In this document: positions 23,227-32,473 of the stretch, one piece after another
Position numbering within the stretch: the stretch's first letter is position 1
How the letters are laid out: every line of letters starts with the position of its first letter
Origin: a virus
Virus record (IMG/VR): IMGVR_UViG_3300023257_000007
Coordinates: 62,001 to 126,000 of that record
Length of the DNA stretch: 64,000 nt
Reading direction: 5' to 3' (one strand)
Notes under the pieces: model-generated
What the model was told of the DNA's origin: nothing
The model's input: only the letters and a program-made list of their open reading frames with translations
The model's database searches: none
Made by a program: the position numbers and the translations under genes

Positions 23227-23957
23227 TATAGTATTCCCATGTTTCTTGCTTCTATAAAACCATGTTGATCTTTTAGTAAAGGTTTTATTTCATCTGACTC
23301 ACTTGATCTTCCATCAATAATATCTATTACATTTTTAGGTATAATAGTTGTTGATGTTGTGTTTTTTAGAATCTTAATCAAATTCTTTAAACTACACATT
23401 TTAAGTGAATTATTTAAATGTTCATCAACCTCAGGATAATCTTCATTATTTAAACATCTTATAATTTTATTAGTTGCATCATCTTCAAAACTTTTAAAAG
23501 TATAATTGGAGTTAGTTATCCATAATTTACCGTATTCTGTTTTTGTGTAACCATATCCATATCTAATTATATTATCATATTCGCCGCCTGTATCTTTTAA
23601 GTTAAAACCACCTAATTCTACATCTTTATTATCGCCAAGTATTTTATAAAAGAAATAATCGACTTCTCCGTCCATCGCATAAAAACTATAAGTATTATCG
23701 TGGAATTGTTCAATAGTCATATGTTTTTTAATATGTTCAATGAGTTCGAATTTACTACCACTCCATTGACCATGTTCGTGAAAATATTCATATATATGTT
23801 CTACAACGCCATCATATATATATTTTAAAGTATCACCTCTAGAAGCTAAATTTGTACCACTAAAACCACCATTAATACTCAAACATTCTTTTAAATCCCA
23901 TATAAACTTTTCCCATACAGATTTTTTTTCTAAAAAATTATCATAATTAGTTAACAT
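23226..23957 (-). CDS. hypothetical protein, paralogue of its downstream neighbour, capsid-signal-like N-terminus
   Basis: 243 aa. N-terminus MLTNYDNFLEKKS resembles the capsid-targeting pattern (x-Y-x-x-F-L-E). The core IIRYGYGYTKTEYGKLWI (about 131-148) and the ending EARNMGIL match the adjacent 231-aa protein, which lacks the leader. A TAATATATAG box ends 5 nt before its ATG. Function unknown. Confidence 0.6.
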   Translation of the reverse strand: MLTNYDNFLEKKSVWEKFIWDLKECLSINGGFSGTNLASRGDTLKYIYDGVVEHIYEYFHEHGQWSGSKFELIEHIKKHMTIEQFHDNTYSFYAMDGEVDYFFYKILGDNKDVELGGFNLKDTGGEYDNIIRYGYGYTKTEYGKLWITNSNYTFKSFEDDATNKIIRCLNNEDYPEVDEHLNNSLKMCSLKNLIKILKNTTSTTIIPKNVIDIIDGRSSESDEIKPLLKDQHGFIEARNMGIL

Positions 23958-23961
23958 AATA

Positions 23962-23971
23962 CTATATATTA
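23962..23971 (-). promoter_or_regulatory. TAATATATAG box almost abutting the start
   Basis: Only 4 nt separate the box from the ATG at 23957; if it is a -10-like element the message would be nearly leaderless. Confidence 0.4.
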
Positions 23972-23974
23972 AAA

Positions 23975-24952
23975 TTAAAATTTTCTATTTTTAATATAGT
24001 TGGTGAAATTGAAAGATTGATCTTCTTTATCATCTATCATCTCTTTGGTGATATCAATTTCATTTACTTTATCAAATTCTAATTTCTCTTGAAAAAAATG
24101 TTCTGACGCATCTTTACATTCACTAGAAATGTAAGTCATTGATGGTATAGACCTCATCAAGAAGAATTTTTGTAACATTCTACCAGTTTTTAAACCAACT
24201 TTATCATCATCACAAAAAATATTTATTTTAGAAGGTTCCAATAATAATAATTTATATAATTGTAAACCTGACCACATAGCAGAAGACACTGACACTGATT
24301 TTAAATCCTGTTCAGATAATGCATACATATCAAATATTCCTTCAGTTATCCATATCTCGTCACCTTTATTAATTTTATCAGAATTATAAACATCTAATTC
24401 AGGACAAGATTGAGTATATTTCAATTTACCAATATCTGATATTTTTCTAGTTGTTATATTTTTAAGAATACCATTTTCATATAAGGGAATAACAATACCT
24501 CCACCTTCTAAACCATCATCTAAGATTGGTTTTAATAATGGATGACATGTTGCACCAATTTTAATAAGCGCATCTTCGTCTTTTATGTGTGATAGGGAGG
24601 ATAATTTATATTTTTTGATAAGATTTTCATTGATACCACGGTCAATTAACCATTGATATTCAAAATTCTTTGATAATAAGTGTTGGTGAGATTCTTCTAC
24701 AAGTTCTGTGTATTTTTGTAGGTCTTGGATGGAATAATTTATGTCTTCTGCTTGTAAATTCAATTCATCTGAATTCACTTCAATTGTTTTATGTTCGTCG
24801 AATTGACTTTTAATAAAACTAAATTGTTTTTCTATTTCTATTAATTCAGGACTATATTCTGTCCAATCAACAAAGTTGAGTAGAACACCTTCTAGTGACC
24901 TATTATTGAATAGTATAAAGTGTAATTCTTCTACACTATATTTATTTTTCAA
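23975..24952 (-). CDS. TOPRIM-domain primase-like protein
   Basis: 325 aa. TOPRIM motifs: WITEGIFDMYAL (201-212) with Glu204, and INIFCDDDKVG (243-253) with the DxD. Before it, WLIDRGINENLIKKY (101-115) is the substrate-recognition helix typical of DnaG and T7/T4-type primases, and GGIVIPLYENG (151-161) the strand leading into the catalytic core. No N-terminal zinc-binding motif is visible and no helicase domain follows. Start is a TTG overlapping the previous stop (TTGA). Likely makes replication primers, or it is an accessory TOPRIM protein. Confidence 0.8.
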   Translation of the reverse strand: MKNKYSVEELHFILFNNRSLEGVLLNFVDWTEYSPELIEIEKQFSFIKSQFDEHKTIEVNSDELNLQAEDINYSIQDLQKYTELVEESHQHLLSKNFEYQWLIDRGINENLIKKYKLSSLSHIKDEDALIKIGATCHPLLKPILDDGLEGGGIVIPLYENGILKNITTRKISDIGKLKYTQSCPELDVYNSDKINKGDEIWITEGIFDMYALSEQDLKSVSVSSAMWSGLQLYKLLLLEPSKINIFCDDDKVGLKTGRMLQKFFLMRSIPSMTYISSECKDASEHFFQEKLEFDKVNEIDITKEMIDDKEDQSFNFTNYIKNRKF

Positions 24953-25089
24953 CGCCTTTTCTTATTTTTATTATCATATTCTTTTAAATACAATTCTTCC
25001 TCTTCTGTTGCTCTTTTTGAACTATATTTAATCGTTAATATGAATGATAATGTAGAAATAACAATAAACCCTATAATTACGTACATCAT
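24949..25089 (-). CDS. small single-pass membrane protein
   Basis: 46 aa. Residues 3-22 (YVIIGFIVISTLSFILTIKY) form one transmembrane segment, followed by a highly charged tail (KRATEEEELYLKEY). Starts within the stop of the 94-aa gene (ATGA overlap) and ends in the TTG start of the primase-like gene. Confidence 0.6.
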   Translation of the reverse strand: MMYVIIGFIVISTLSFILTIKYSSKRATEEEELYLKEYDNKNKKRR

Positions 25090-25370
25090 TTGCTTTCTTC
25101 GTTAATTTTAGATAATAATATTTCTAGTTTAGTTAATACATTATTAACTTCTTTGAGTTTTTCTTTTGATGATTCGTCATCATTCATGTAATATTCTTCT
25201 ACGAAAACTTGCAATTTTGTAGATATATCGTACATTTCTTGAACGTTTTCAATCAATATTGCTTCATCTTTTTCTAGGTTAGTTGCAATATCTCTACCAG
25301 TTTCTTTTTCAATAATTGAATAAACTGCTTCATATCCTTCCGGGCTCTCATTTACTTTAATCCATTTCAT
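25086..25370 (-). CDS. hypothetical small acidic protein
   Basis: 94 aa, helical and acidic (KLQVFVEEYYMNDDESSKEK), no family recognised. Part of a tightly overlapped run of four small genes (24949-25893). Confidence 0.55.
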   Translation of the reverse strand: MKWIKVNESPEGYEAVYSIIEKETGRDIATNLEKDEAILIENVQEMYDISTKLQVFVEEYYMNDDESSKEKLKEVNNVLTKLEILLSKINEESK

Positions 25371-25534
25371 TTTTCAATTCCTTTTCTTCTTTTTAATAAA
25401 ACTGTTATTTTATATTCAGCGCCTTGATATTTCTCAGTATATGTGACAATTTCCCAATTTTCTTTACCGAGTTTATTTATTTTATCAGTGTTTGGATACC
25501 TCAACCAGTAACATACACGTTTATATTCCCACAT
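25367..25534 (-). CDS. hypothetical small protein
   Basis: 55 aa starting MWEYKRVCYWLRYPN and ending KRRKGIEK. Start overlaps the previous stop (TAATG) and its TGA overlaps the ATG of the next gene, the usual coupling in this operon. Unknown. Confidence 0.55.
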   Translation of the reverse strand: MWEYKRVCYWLRYPNTDKINKLGKENWEIVTYTEKYQGAEYKITVLLKRRKGIEK

Positions 25535-25893
25535 TAATCTTTGGTTTTAGGTGTTAATCCTTTTTTATCTCCTGTTTCTGCTAACAAAGTTACTTCTTTA
25601 CCATCTTCAGTAATAAAAATATATCTTTTATTTCCTTTTTTGGTTGGTTCTCCTTCGATCCAACCTTTTGTATCAATTACTTTTTTCTTTTTTCTTTTTG
25701 TGTATGGTTTTGAAATTGTTCCTTCCGGTTCTTTTTCTAGACATTTTTCACATCTTAATCCCCAATGGGGTATAATACCATCAATAAAGATCCAGAACAC
25801 GTCAACATCTATAAAAAGACCATAACAACCTGAACAGACTTTCCTATTATCTTTCTTTTTCTCTTTCTTCTTCCAATATTGATTATTAGCCAT
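25534..25893 (-). CDS. zinc-ribbon protein
   Basis: 119 aa. CSGC (20-23) and CEKC (48-51) make a four-Cys zinc site. A basic linker follows, then a C-terminal mini-domain (KKGNKRYIFITEDGKEVTL) like that at the end of the 462-aa protein at 9.2 kb. Role unknown; nucleic-acid binding is plausible. Confidence 0.6.
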   Translation of the reverse strand: MANNQYWKKKEKKKDNRKVCSGCYGLFIDVDVFWIFIDGIIPHWGLRCEKCLEKEPEGTISKPYTKRKKKKVIDTKGWIEGEPTKKGNKRYIFITEDGKEVTLLAETGDKKGLTPKTKD

Positions 25894-25944
25894 AATTATT
25901 TATTTTTAAGTTTCAATTAGCAATATAATAAAAATTTTCTTGAT

Positions 25945-25971
25945 AAAAAAAGCCGTTCACAGAACGACTTT
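25945..25971 (-). terminator. rho-independent terminator
   Basis: AAAGCCGTTC / GAACGACTTT with one mismatch and a 3-nt loop, followed on the minus strand by seven T. Ends the transcript of the 146-aa gene. Confidence 0.7.
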
Positions 25972-25976
25972 ACTAT

Positions 25977-26417
25977 TTATTCATAAACTGTTATAGTTTT
26001 TTCCTTAGGGAATACCTGCAATACTTTTTCATATGATGTTGTTTCATCATCAAAATCGCCTTGTCCATATTTATGATAGTTCCAAGAATAATAATTTTCA
26101 CCTACTTTTATAATGTACTCATTTGTCCAAGCACCATGATCCATATCTGTATCTACAAATGTGTTATGTTGAATTATACTAATATTATATTTTTTACACA
26201 AATCTATAACATCTTCGTATCTACTCCAATTCACCTTGTGTATGAATTCATAAGCATCACTTACATCTTTAAAATATTTATCTATTAGTCCCATTTTATG
26301 AGCCTCTTCCAATTCTGTTTTTGACATACCATCAGAAAATATATTATTTAAAAATTCAGTTAAATCAGTATATTCTTGTTTCTCATTTTCGTTTAAAAAG
26401 CTATCAAATTTCTTCAT
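25977..26417 (-). CDS. hypothetical protein with a capsid-signal-like N-terminus
   Basis: 146 aa. Leader MKKFDSFLNENEKQ strongly fits the shared pattern and offers a cleavable Glu. The body has an unrecognised alpha/beta fold (SIIQHNTFVDTDMDHGAW). One base from the preceding gene. Confidence 0.6.
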   Translation of the reverse strand: MKKFDSFLNENEKQEYTDLTEFLNNIFSDGMSKTELEEAHKMGLIDKYFKDVSDAYEFIHKVNWSRYEDVIDLCKKYNISIIQHNTFVDTDMDHGAWTNEYIIKVGENYYSWNYHKYGQGDFDDETTSYEKVLQVFPKEKTITVYE

Positions 26418-26418
26418 A

Positions 26419-26706
26419 TTATTGGGGATTAATTCCTTTGCCTTGTTTCCAATTAAGTATACTTTGTATATCTTCTAGTGAATAATTATCATATAAATCT
26501 TTTACCAACTCATATTTATCCATATCACTTAAAGTATTTACTTCTAGTATTTCACCTTCAATTTCGTCATGTTCACTAAGATAATCTCTTAATTCTTCCA
26601 ATTCTTCATCGTCACAATCATTAATATATTCTTTGATGTCACCAGAATCTATTTCTACATCAACATACTCATCGAATTCAACACTTATTCTTTTATTTAT
26701 CCACAT
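26419..26706 (-). CDS. hypothetical acidic protein
   Basis: 95 aa from ATG 26706 (MWINKRISVEFDEYVDVEID). An upstream ATG at 26751 would only add residues encoded by the overlapping end of the previous gene, so I prefer the later start. The composition is very acidic (DCDDEELEELRDYLSEHDEI), as in DNA mimics or small regulatory proteins, but nothing is specific. Confidence 0.55.
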   Translation of the reverse strand: MWINKRISVEFDEYVDVEIDSGDIKEYINDCDDEELEELRDYLSEHDEIEGEILEVNTLSDMDKYELVKDLYDNYSLEDIQSILNWKQGKGINPQ

Positions 26707-27031
26707 TTTCTTCTTCTTCTTTTTTAAGGTTATTAAATTTATTATATGCACGACTTAACGCGTCTTCTGTATCTGTACCACAAAATGTAGAATAGCACCA
26801 AGCATACTTACCAAAATCTTCATTTGACGGAAAAACTTCACCACCTTCAATAAAATTACCTTTTATTTTTCGGTCTTTTCTTGATCTAATTATGAAAACT
26901 TCATATGCAATCGTCATTTCACATTCTTCTTTATAAGAGTCTATTTGTCTATAGATAGCAAATTTTTCATCTCTTTCAATTAATTCGTAATCATACCCAT
27001 TCTTTCTTTGGTGTTGTTGTAATTTTCTCAT
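26693..27031 (-). CDS. hypothetical protein
   Basis: 112 aa, alpha/beta (YELIERDEKFAIYRQID ... YEVFIIRSRKDRKI), ending in a Glu/Lys-rich helix. Unknown family. First gene of a small operon; a TTATATATAAG box lies 20 nt upstream. Confidence 0.55.
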   Translation of the reverse strand: MRKLQQHQRKNGYDYELIERDEKFAIYRQIDSYKEECEMTIAYEVFIIRSRKDRKIKGNFIEGGEVFPSNEDFGKYAWCYSTFCGTDTEDALSRAYNKFNNLKKEEEENVDK

Positions 27032-27050
27032 TTAATAAAAATTATTTTTT

Positions 27051-27061
27051 CTTATATATAA
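27051..27061 (-). promoter_or_regulatory. CTTATATATAAG-type box
   Basis: Palindromic variant of the recurrent box, 20 nt before the ATG at 27031. Confidence 0.4.
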
Positions 27062-27112
27062 GAACATTCATGGGTCAAAAAACTTATTACAGAAATATAA
27101 GATAAATTAAAA

Positions 27113-28447
27113 TTAAAATCCAATTTTATTTGAATTTGATGAAATAGCATGTTCTAGAATTTCATTATCCTTCTTTAAAGCATAAATATCAGCCAATGAC
27201 AATTTCTTATCTTTACTCTTATTTATCATACTAATGATGTCTTTCTCTTCAATTTCAATATTCTTAGCCAATATCAAAGATTCTTCTAAATCCAATTTAG
27301 CAAACTCTTTACGAGCAAGAAGTCTTTCTGGTCTCATTAAAGCACCATCAATATTCTTTACATCTGTATTAAATGTTGCTATAATTTGAACACCCAAAAT
27401 ATCATTTAATAAACCATCTGTTAAATTTAATAAATTAGTTATACCTATATTCCTTCCTGTTTGTCTAGATTCTAATAGTGGTTCAGCATCTTCTATTAAA
27501 ATAATACCTTTCTTATTATCAAATGAATTAGCCCAATCAGCTATAAAATTAATAAAACTTGGATCTGTTATAGAATCAACCATAGCTGGCGAAAAATATA
27601 GTATATTTGCATCTGATTTTGTTAATTCTTTTAAAAGTTGTCTTATATAAAAGGTTTTTCCTGTACCAGGCAAACCATGTAATAAAACTAATCCTTTAGT
27701 ATCTTTTTTCAGTTTACTAACTAATTTTTCATGAAATATGTCAAATCCAACACCATAATGTAAATCTGGAAAAGTCATATCTTGTATTTTATCATCTAAA
27801 TAAAAATCTTTAATAAAAAGTTCATTATTCTCCATTGAAACCATACTTATTGATATTCTTTCATCTTTATAATCAACTTTAACATTTTTAAAAATATCAA
27901 TTATCTTTTGATCTATTTCTTTTGATCTATTAGTTGAATTAAATGAAGGTTTTAAAATTTCATGATATTCAACTAATTTATCTCTCTTATTTTCAACACC
28001 TATATCAATTTTAGGATTATCAAAAAAATTAGAAGCAAAATCACTTTCTAATAAAAGTAAATACCCTTCATCAAGGTAAAATATTTCTTTTCTATCAATT
28101 GTTTTATTATATTTATAATAATGTGTACTATCTTCAAACAACTTTTCACATTTTGGAAATTTTTTCTCTATTTCAATCATAAGTTTATCATAAAAATAAA
28201 AATCAGCATCATGATTAAAATTTCTTATAAGTGAAGGTTTTTCTTTAAATCTTTCTAGATATTCTTGTAGAATATTAAATTCATCTGGATTCTTATTTCT
28301 ACCACTAGAAGTAGTAGATATTATTAAATCTGAATTCATTTTCTCCCAATCAATGAGATTATTTCCCATATATAATTCTTTATTTTTTCCGTAAAATATA
28401 TTAAATAATACTTCAATTGTTTGTTTTTTTTTACAAATCCTGTTCAT
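27113..28447 (-). CDS. AAA+ ATPase
   Basis: 444 aa. C-terminal AAA+ module: Walker A GLPGTGKT (about 257-264), Walker B IILIEDAE (about 307-314), sensor 1 ATFNTD (about 346-351), and a MRPERL arginine stretch (about 359-364), in the style of Bcs1/spastin-class AAA proteins. The N-terminal 230 residues are unrecognised and probably select the substrate. It overlaps by 17 nt the end of the large tail gene, so it is made together with tail proteins; a role in virion assembly is an inference from position. Confidence 0.75.
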   Translation of the reverse strand: MNRICKKKQTIEVLFNIFYGKNKELYMGNNLIDWEKMNSDLIISTTSSGRNKNPDEFNILQEYLERFKEKPSLIRNFNHDADFYFYDKLMIEIEKKFPKCEKLFEDSTHYYKYNKTIDRKEIFYLDEGYLLLLESDFASNFFDNPKIDIGVENKRDKLVEYHEILKPSFNSTNRSKEIDQKIIDIFKNVKVDYKDERISISMVSMENNELFIKDFYLDDKIQDMTFPDLHYGVGFDIFHEKLVSKLKKDTKGLVLLHGLPGTGKTFYIRQLLKELTKSDANILYFSPAMVDSITDPSFINFIADWANSFDNKKGIILIEDAEPLLESRQTGRNIGITNLLNLTDGLLNDILGVQIIATFNTDVKNIDGALMRPERLLARKEFAKLDLEESLILAKNIEIEEKDIISMINKSKDKKLSLADIYALKKDNEILEHAISSNSNKIGF

Positions 28448-31400
28448 CTTGAACTGTTTGCCCCCTAATTAACCACTCATAATTTTGTGGTGATTTTGGT
28501 GAAAAAGAAAATCCTTTACCATTTTCTCTTGCAGCATTAAATTCTTCTGCTGTAGCATCAATAGACATTTTCAAAGGGCAAATACTTTGTAATCCTGGTA
28601 TAGGTATAGGAAGTGATGATGTTATCAATTCCAACACAAAACAAAATAATTCCATAACTACATTAAGATGCAATTTTGGTAAACCTATCATTGCAATTAA
28701 TTCCATTCTGTCCATAAGAGCCATTAAACCAGAACATTGAGATATTTGAAATTTTGACAAACCTTCTAATTTACTCATAGGCAAATTTACATTTGGTAAT
28801 TTTGCTTGTATCTTACCAAGATCAAACTTAGGAAATGAAGGTGTTGGTGGAGTTATATCAGATAATTCGAATATAATACTATTAATTTTGATACTTGGTA
28901 ATTTTAATTTAGTCAAAACCTGTGCCAAATCAACAGGTGATATTTGGAAATTAGGTGCATTAATACTTGGCAAGTTTAATGAATCAAGTGCTATATTAAA
29001 TTCTGGTATTGAAACATCTGGTAATTTTAGAGAAGAAAACGCGGCAGATAATTTCCCAATATTTAAAGGAATAGATTGTGGTAAATTTACATTAAGATTA
29101 GGTATATCAACATTTTTTAAATTAAATTTAGGATTATTTCTTGCTGTATCTAACATCTCATCATTAGTATCATCTATTCTCTTTTTAGTTTTATCCGCAA
29201 AAGGTTTCATCAAAGGCGATAAAATTTTCATTATCAAATCCCCAAAAAAATCTAAAGAAGGCATCAACATTTTAACAAGTTCTCCTATTTTCTTAATTGC
29301 TCCAGGGATATTGAGCATTAATACTTTTTTTACTATATCTAAAATTGTCATTACAATATTAATCATAAAATTTAAAGGGAACATAATTAAATTTCTAACT
29401 AAATCAATTGATGTAAATATAAACGAGGCTATCGGTGGTATACAAGGCATATCTTTAATAATATCATTTAATTTTGCAAAACTAGATGCTTTAAAATTAG
29501 GCATACCTGTATCAGGATCTCTAAAACCAGCCAATGGATCAGAATCACTTGATAGAGGTTTCAAACCAACATCAATTCTAAATGCATTATTTTCTAAAAT
29601 ACCAAAAATAGTTTCACCATTTGTTTCTCTTTCATTTGAAAGTCTTAAAATATCAGTAAAATCTACAGTTAAATTATCAACTGTTTCCATATATTCATTA
29701 TAATCTAAAACATAATCTAATCTTTGATGTGAAGTAAAAAATTGAATCTTATCTTTATAATTATAAATCAATTTGAAAAAATCCATTTTAAACTTTTTAT
29801 AATTATATCTAGTATACCCATCAATTGTAATATTCTGATTTTTAGTTGGATTTCCAAGTTCATCAGTATCTTTATGATACTTTTTATCTATTTTATAATT
29901 ATATCTACCACGATATGTTAAAGGAAGACCACCAGAACTTTTAATCCATGATAAATCATCTTTTATATATTTACCATTATCATCTATTCTATATTTAACA
30001 GTATTCCAAAAATTATATTCAAAGGTTTTCTTTAAAATATTATAAAATGTTATTCTATCATTTCCTAATAAACCTTCAGCGCCACGCCACGCAGAAAAAC
30101 TTTTAGGTTCATTTTTTATAATATTACCACTACTACCTTTTACTGGATATTTTTTCTTCATTATTCTTTGTGCTTCTTCAGGTAATTTATCCCAATTAGC
30201 CCAATCAAAACTTTCCAATAAAAAATATACTTTACTTCTAAAACCGTTATCATTATCCAATTGTGCATCAGTTATACTATTCCATAATCCATGTATTTCA
30301 TAAATATCACCTTCAATATTTTCTTCCTTTGTATCTAATTCAAAATTTTTAAAAAAATCCCAAGAATAATACCATTTAAAACCATTGACATCTAAACCAT
30401 TTTCTCTATAAAAATATGGTAAATATGGTTTACCATTTGGATCAGTATAATTTGCAATTTTCATAATATATTCAAATTGAGCAATAGGATCCTTAGTTAT
30501 ATTTTCAATCCAGTCAAATTCACTTATATCAATTTCTGGTAAATCACCTAAAACATTATTATCATCATTTGCAAAATATTCAGCAAGTTTATCTAATAAT
30601 TCTTGTGGCACAGGTAAATCACCTCTACCTAGAAATTTTTGAATCACTTCGAATGGTTTTGTTATTAAATCACCAATGTTTAAATCTATAAAATTAATAT
30701 CAAAATTAACATCAAGATCAGATGTTGGTAATTGAATTTCAGGTATTTTTAAACCAGGTAACTTAATTCCAAATTTTTCTAAAGACAAAGCATTAACACC
30801 TTTAAATAATTCAAACTTATCAAAACTTGGAAATTCAATTCCTGCAAACCCTAAAGGAAAAGAAGGTATAGGTAAAGATAAATAATTAAGAGGTTTTGCT
30901 AATAAATCTATAATAAATCCTTTAATGTCTGTTACTATTTTAATAAGAGGTTTTAAAACATCTATGATAATATTTTTAATTTTAATTATAATTTCTTGAG
31001 CAAATTTTATACCGTTTTTAATTCCTAATGATATTGTTGATGGTTTACTTAATTGTAATGCAATCCACGCAATATTTGGTATTTGTAGAGGATTTCCATA
31101 GAGATTCGCATCACCAAATTCCATATTAGCAAATAATCCAGATGATAAAAATGCAAAAGGTTCTAATAACTTAAGAAAATTTTCAATTGGAATACCAATT
31201 AACTTGTACAAAAATCTAATATAAATATCAAGTAAATTTCTAATACCGCCGCTTTGTTTAGGTAATTTATTTTTATCATCTCTAGTTAAATAACCATCAA
31301 TATCAGGAATCACATCATCAAGATTTTCAATAGGCATTGAAGTAATTTTAGTAATATTACATTCACTATCTTTCTCAATACTTGCAAAAACCAACGAAAG

Positions 31401-31490
31401 AAATTCATCTTTAATTCTTTCTAATTTAATAGGGAGTATTGTACTAGCACCAAATTCTACATTTACTGGCACATATGGAGGTCCTGACAT
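28431..31490 (-). CDS. large hydrophobic tail-region protein, candidate tape measure or baseplate protein
   Basis: 1019 aa. Long hydrophobic helical stretches (about 165-205, 700-770) alternate with proline-phased segments of the type LP-x-(L/I)-x-(I/L)-P (GIKLPGLKIPEIQLP; LNLPSINAP), repeated through 215-280 and 800-930. The hydrophobic helices suit a tape measure, the LPxxxIP repeats suit a beta-rich baseplate or fibre. It lies downstream of the sheath, tube and gp26-like genes, consistent with a tail protein. I do not recognise the exact family. Confidence 0.6.
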   Translation of the reverse strand: MSGPPYVPVNVEFGASTILPIKLERIKDEFLSLVFASIEKDSECNITKITSMPIENLDDVIPDIDGYLTRDDKNKLPKQSGGIRNLLDIYIRFLYKLIGIPIENFLKLLEPFAFLSSGLFANMEFGDANLYGNPLQIPNIAWIALQLSKPSTISLGIKNGIKFAQEIIIKIKNIIIDVLKPLIKIVTDIKGFIIDLLAKPLNYLSLPIPSFPLGFAGIEFPSFDKFELFKGVNALSLEKFGIKLPGLKIPEIQLPTSDLDVNFDINFIDLNIGDLITKPFEVIQKFLGRGDLPVPQELLDKLAEYFANDDNNVLGDLPEIDISEFDWIENITKDPIAQFEYIMKIANYTDPNGKPYLPYFYRENGLDVNGFKWYYSWDFFKNFELDTKEENIEGDIYEIHGLWNSITDAQLDNDNGFRSKVYFLLESFDWANWDKLPEEAQRIMKKKYPVKGSSGNIIKNEPKSFSAWRGAEGLLGNDRITFYNILKKTFEYNFWNTVKYRIDDNGKYIKDDLSWIKSSGGLPLTYRGRYNYKIDKKYHKDTDELGNPTKNQNITIDGYTRYNYKKFKMDFFKLIYNYKDKIQFFTSHQRLDYVLDYNEYMETVDNLTVDFTDILRLSNERETNGETIFGILENNAFRIDVGLKPLSSDSDPLAGFRDPDTGMPNFKASSFAKLNDIIKDMPCIPPIASFIFTSIDLVRNLIMFPLNFMINIVMTILDIVKKVLMLNIPGAIKKIGELVKMLMPSLDFFGDLIMKILSPLMKPFADKTKKRIDDTNDEMLDTARNNPKFNLKNVDIPNLNVNLPQSIPLNIGKLSAAFSSLKLPDVSIPEFNIALDSLNLPSINAPNFQISPVDLAQVLTKLKLPSIKINSIIFELSDITPPTPSFPKFDLGKIQAKLPNVNLPMSKLEGLSKFQISQCSGLMALMDRMELIAMIGLPKLHLNVVMELFCFVLELITSSLPIPIPGLQSICPLKMSIDATAEEFNAARENGKGFSFSPKSPQNYEWLIRGQTVQDEQDL

Positions 31491-31509
31491 TTATTAAATA
31501 TATTTTAAA

Positions 31510-31519
31510 TTATATATTA
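31510..31519 (-). promoter_or_regulatory. TAATATATAA box before the large tail gene
   Basis: Recurrent box, 20 nt before the ATG at 31490. Confidence 0.45.
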
Positions 31520-31527
31520 TTTAATCT

Positions 31528-32406
31528 CTATCCTTTAATGAAATTATTAAAAGTTTTTAAAAATTTACTTTCCAATTTAATTGGGAATTTTACTGGTTCT
31601 TGTAAAGTTGTTTGAGTAGTTTTAAATCTATTTAAACTATTACTTGTTACTAAATGTGTAAATAAACTCAATGTACTATTATTAATAGATTGAATAGCTA
31701 AATCAAATAATTCATCATTAGTATTTCTAAGAATTCTATCAAAAACCATTTGAATATCATTAGCATAATAAATATTTTCTTGTTCATCATCATAAAAATG
31801 AACTGTATTATATTGATCTTGTTTCAAAGGAATAAATTTTTCATTATCAATTTTCATACCAATTAAATGTTCTAATAATATTTCAGTTTTCTTTAAACTA
31901 GTGAGACTTGAATGTCTTGATTCTAATCTATCACCAACAAAATATATTTTAAATATACTAAGATCTATATCTTTTAAATATTTTCTTAAATCATTTAAAA
32001 GTTTTTGATAATGTTCTCTGTTATTTCTACCAGTTAATATTGCTATATCTACATTTTCATTGTCTTGTAAATGTCTAATATTATTAACTAAAAATTTAAT
32101 AGGAGTTTCATTTAATCTTTCTTCATCAAAAGTTTCAACAAATGAAACACCAAGATTTTCAATGGAAATAGTTCTTTTCTTTAGAATTTTATCAAAAAGT
32201 TTTCTACTTATATAATAATCATCATTATTATAACTTATACACAAATTATCATTTTTATATAGACCATTCTGAATCATAAACATATCATGTTTAGATAATT
32301 TAATAATTGGTATATTTGGTTTTCTTTTATCAATTATCCAAATCTTATTATCTAAATACCATAGAGTATTATCAAGGTCAAAAAAATGTATTTCTCTGTT
32401 TTCCAT
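31528..32406 (-). CDS. HAD-superfamily phosphatase-like protein in the tail region
   Basis: 292 aa from the ATG at 32406 (an upstream TTG adds one residue). HAD motif I FFDLDNTLW (8-16) with the D-x-D pair, motif II ILTGRN near 120, a Lys near 172 and motif IV YDDEQ near 210. Two long inserts and a C-terminal helical tail. HAD enzymes remove phosphate from small molecules, nucleic-acid ends or proteins; the substrate is unknown. It sits between tail genes behind its own TTAATATATA box, so it may be a passenger rather than a tail component. Confidence 0.75.
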   Translation of the reverse strand: MENREIHFFDLDNTLWYLDNKIWIIDKRKPNIPIIKLSKHDMFMIQNGLYKNDNLCISYNNDDYYISRKLFDKILKKRTISIENLGVSFVETFDEERLNETPIKFLVNNIRHLQDNENVDIAILTGRNNREHYQKLLNDLRKYLKDIDLSIFKIYFVGDRLESRHSSLTSLKKTEILLEHLIGMKIDNEKFIPLKQDQYNTVHFYDDEQENIYYANDIQMVFDRILRNTNDELFDLAIQSINNSTLSLFTHLVTSNSLNRFKTTQTTLQEPVKFPIKLESKFLKTFNNFIKG

Positions 32407-32430
32407 CAATTATTTTGAGAATATTTTCTT

Positions 32431-32440
32431 TTATATATTA
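32431..32440 (-). promoter_or_regulatory. TAATATATAA box for the HAD gene
   Basis: Recurrent box on the minus strand, 25 nt from the ATG at 32406, directly after the T-run of the preceding terminator. Confidence 0.45.
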
Positions 32441-32471
32441 AAAAACCCATTTCATTTTGAAATGGGTTTTT
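32441..32471 (-). terminator. rho-independent terminator
   Basis: 14-bp stem AAAAACCCATTTCA / TGAAATGGGTTTTT with a 3-nt loop, immediately after the 80-aa gene on the minus strand. Confidence 0.88.
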
Positions 32472-32473
32472 AT

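Noticed and set aside
28888-29703. Long plus-strand open frame of 271 codons
   Set aside because: It is the antisense shadow of the 1019-aa tail protein; the low-complexity LP-rich coding strand leaves the opposite frame open by chance.
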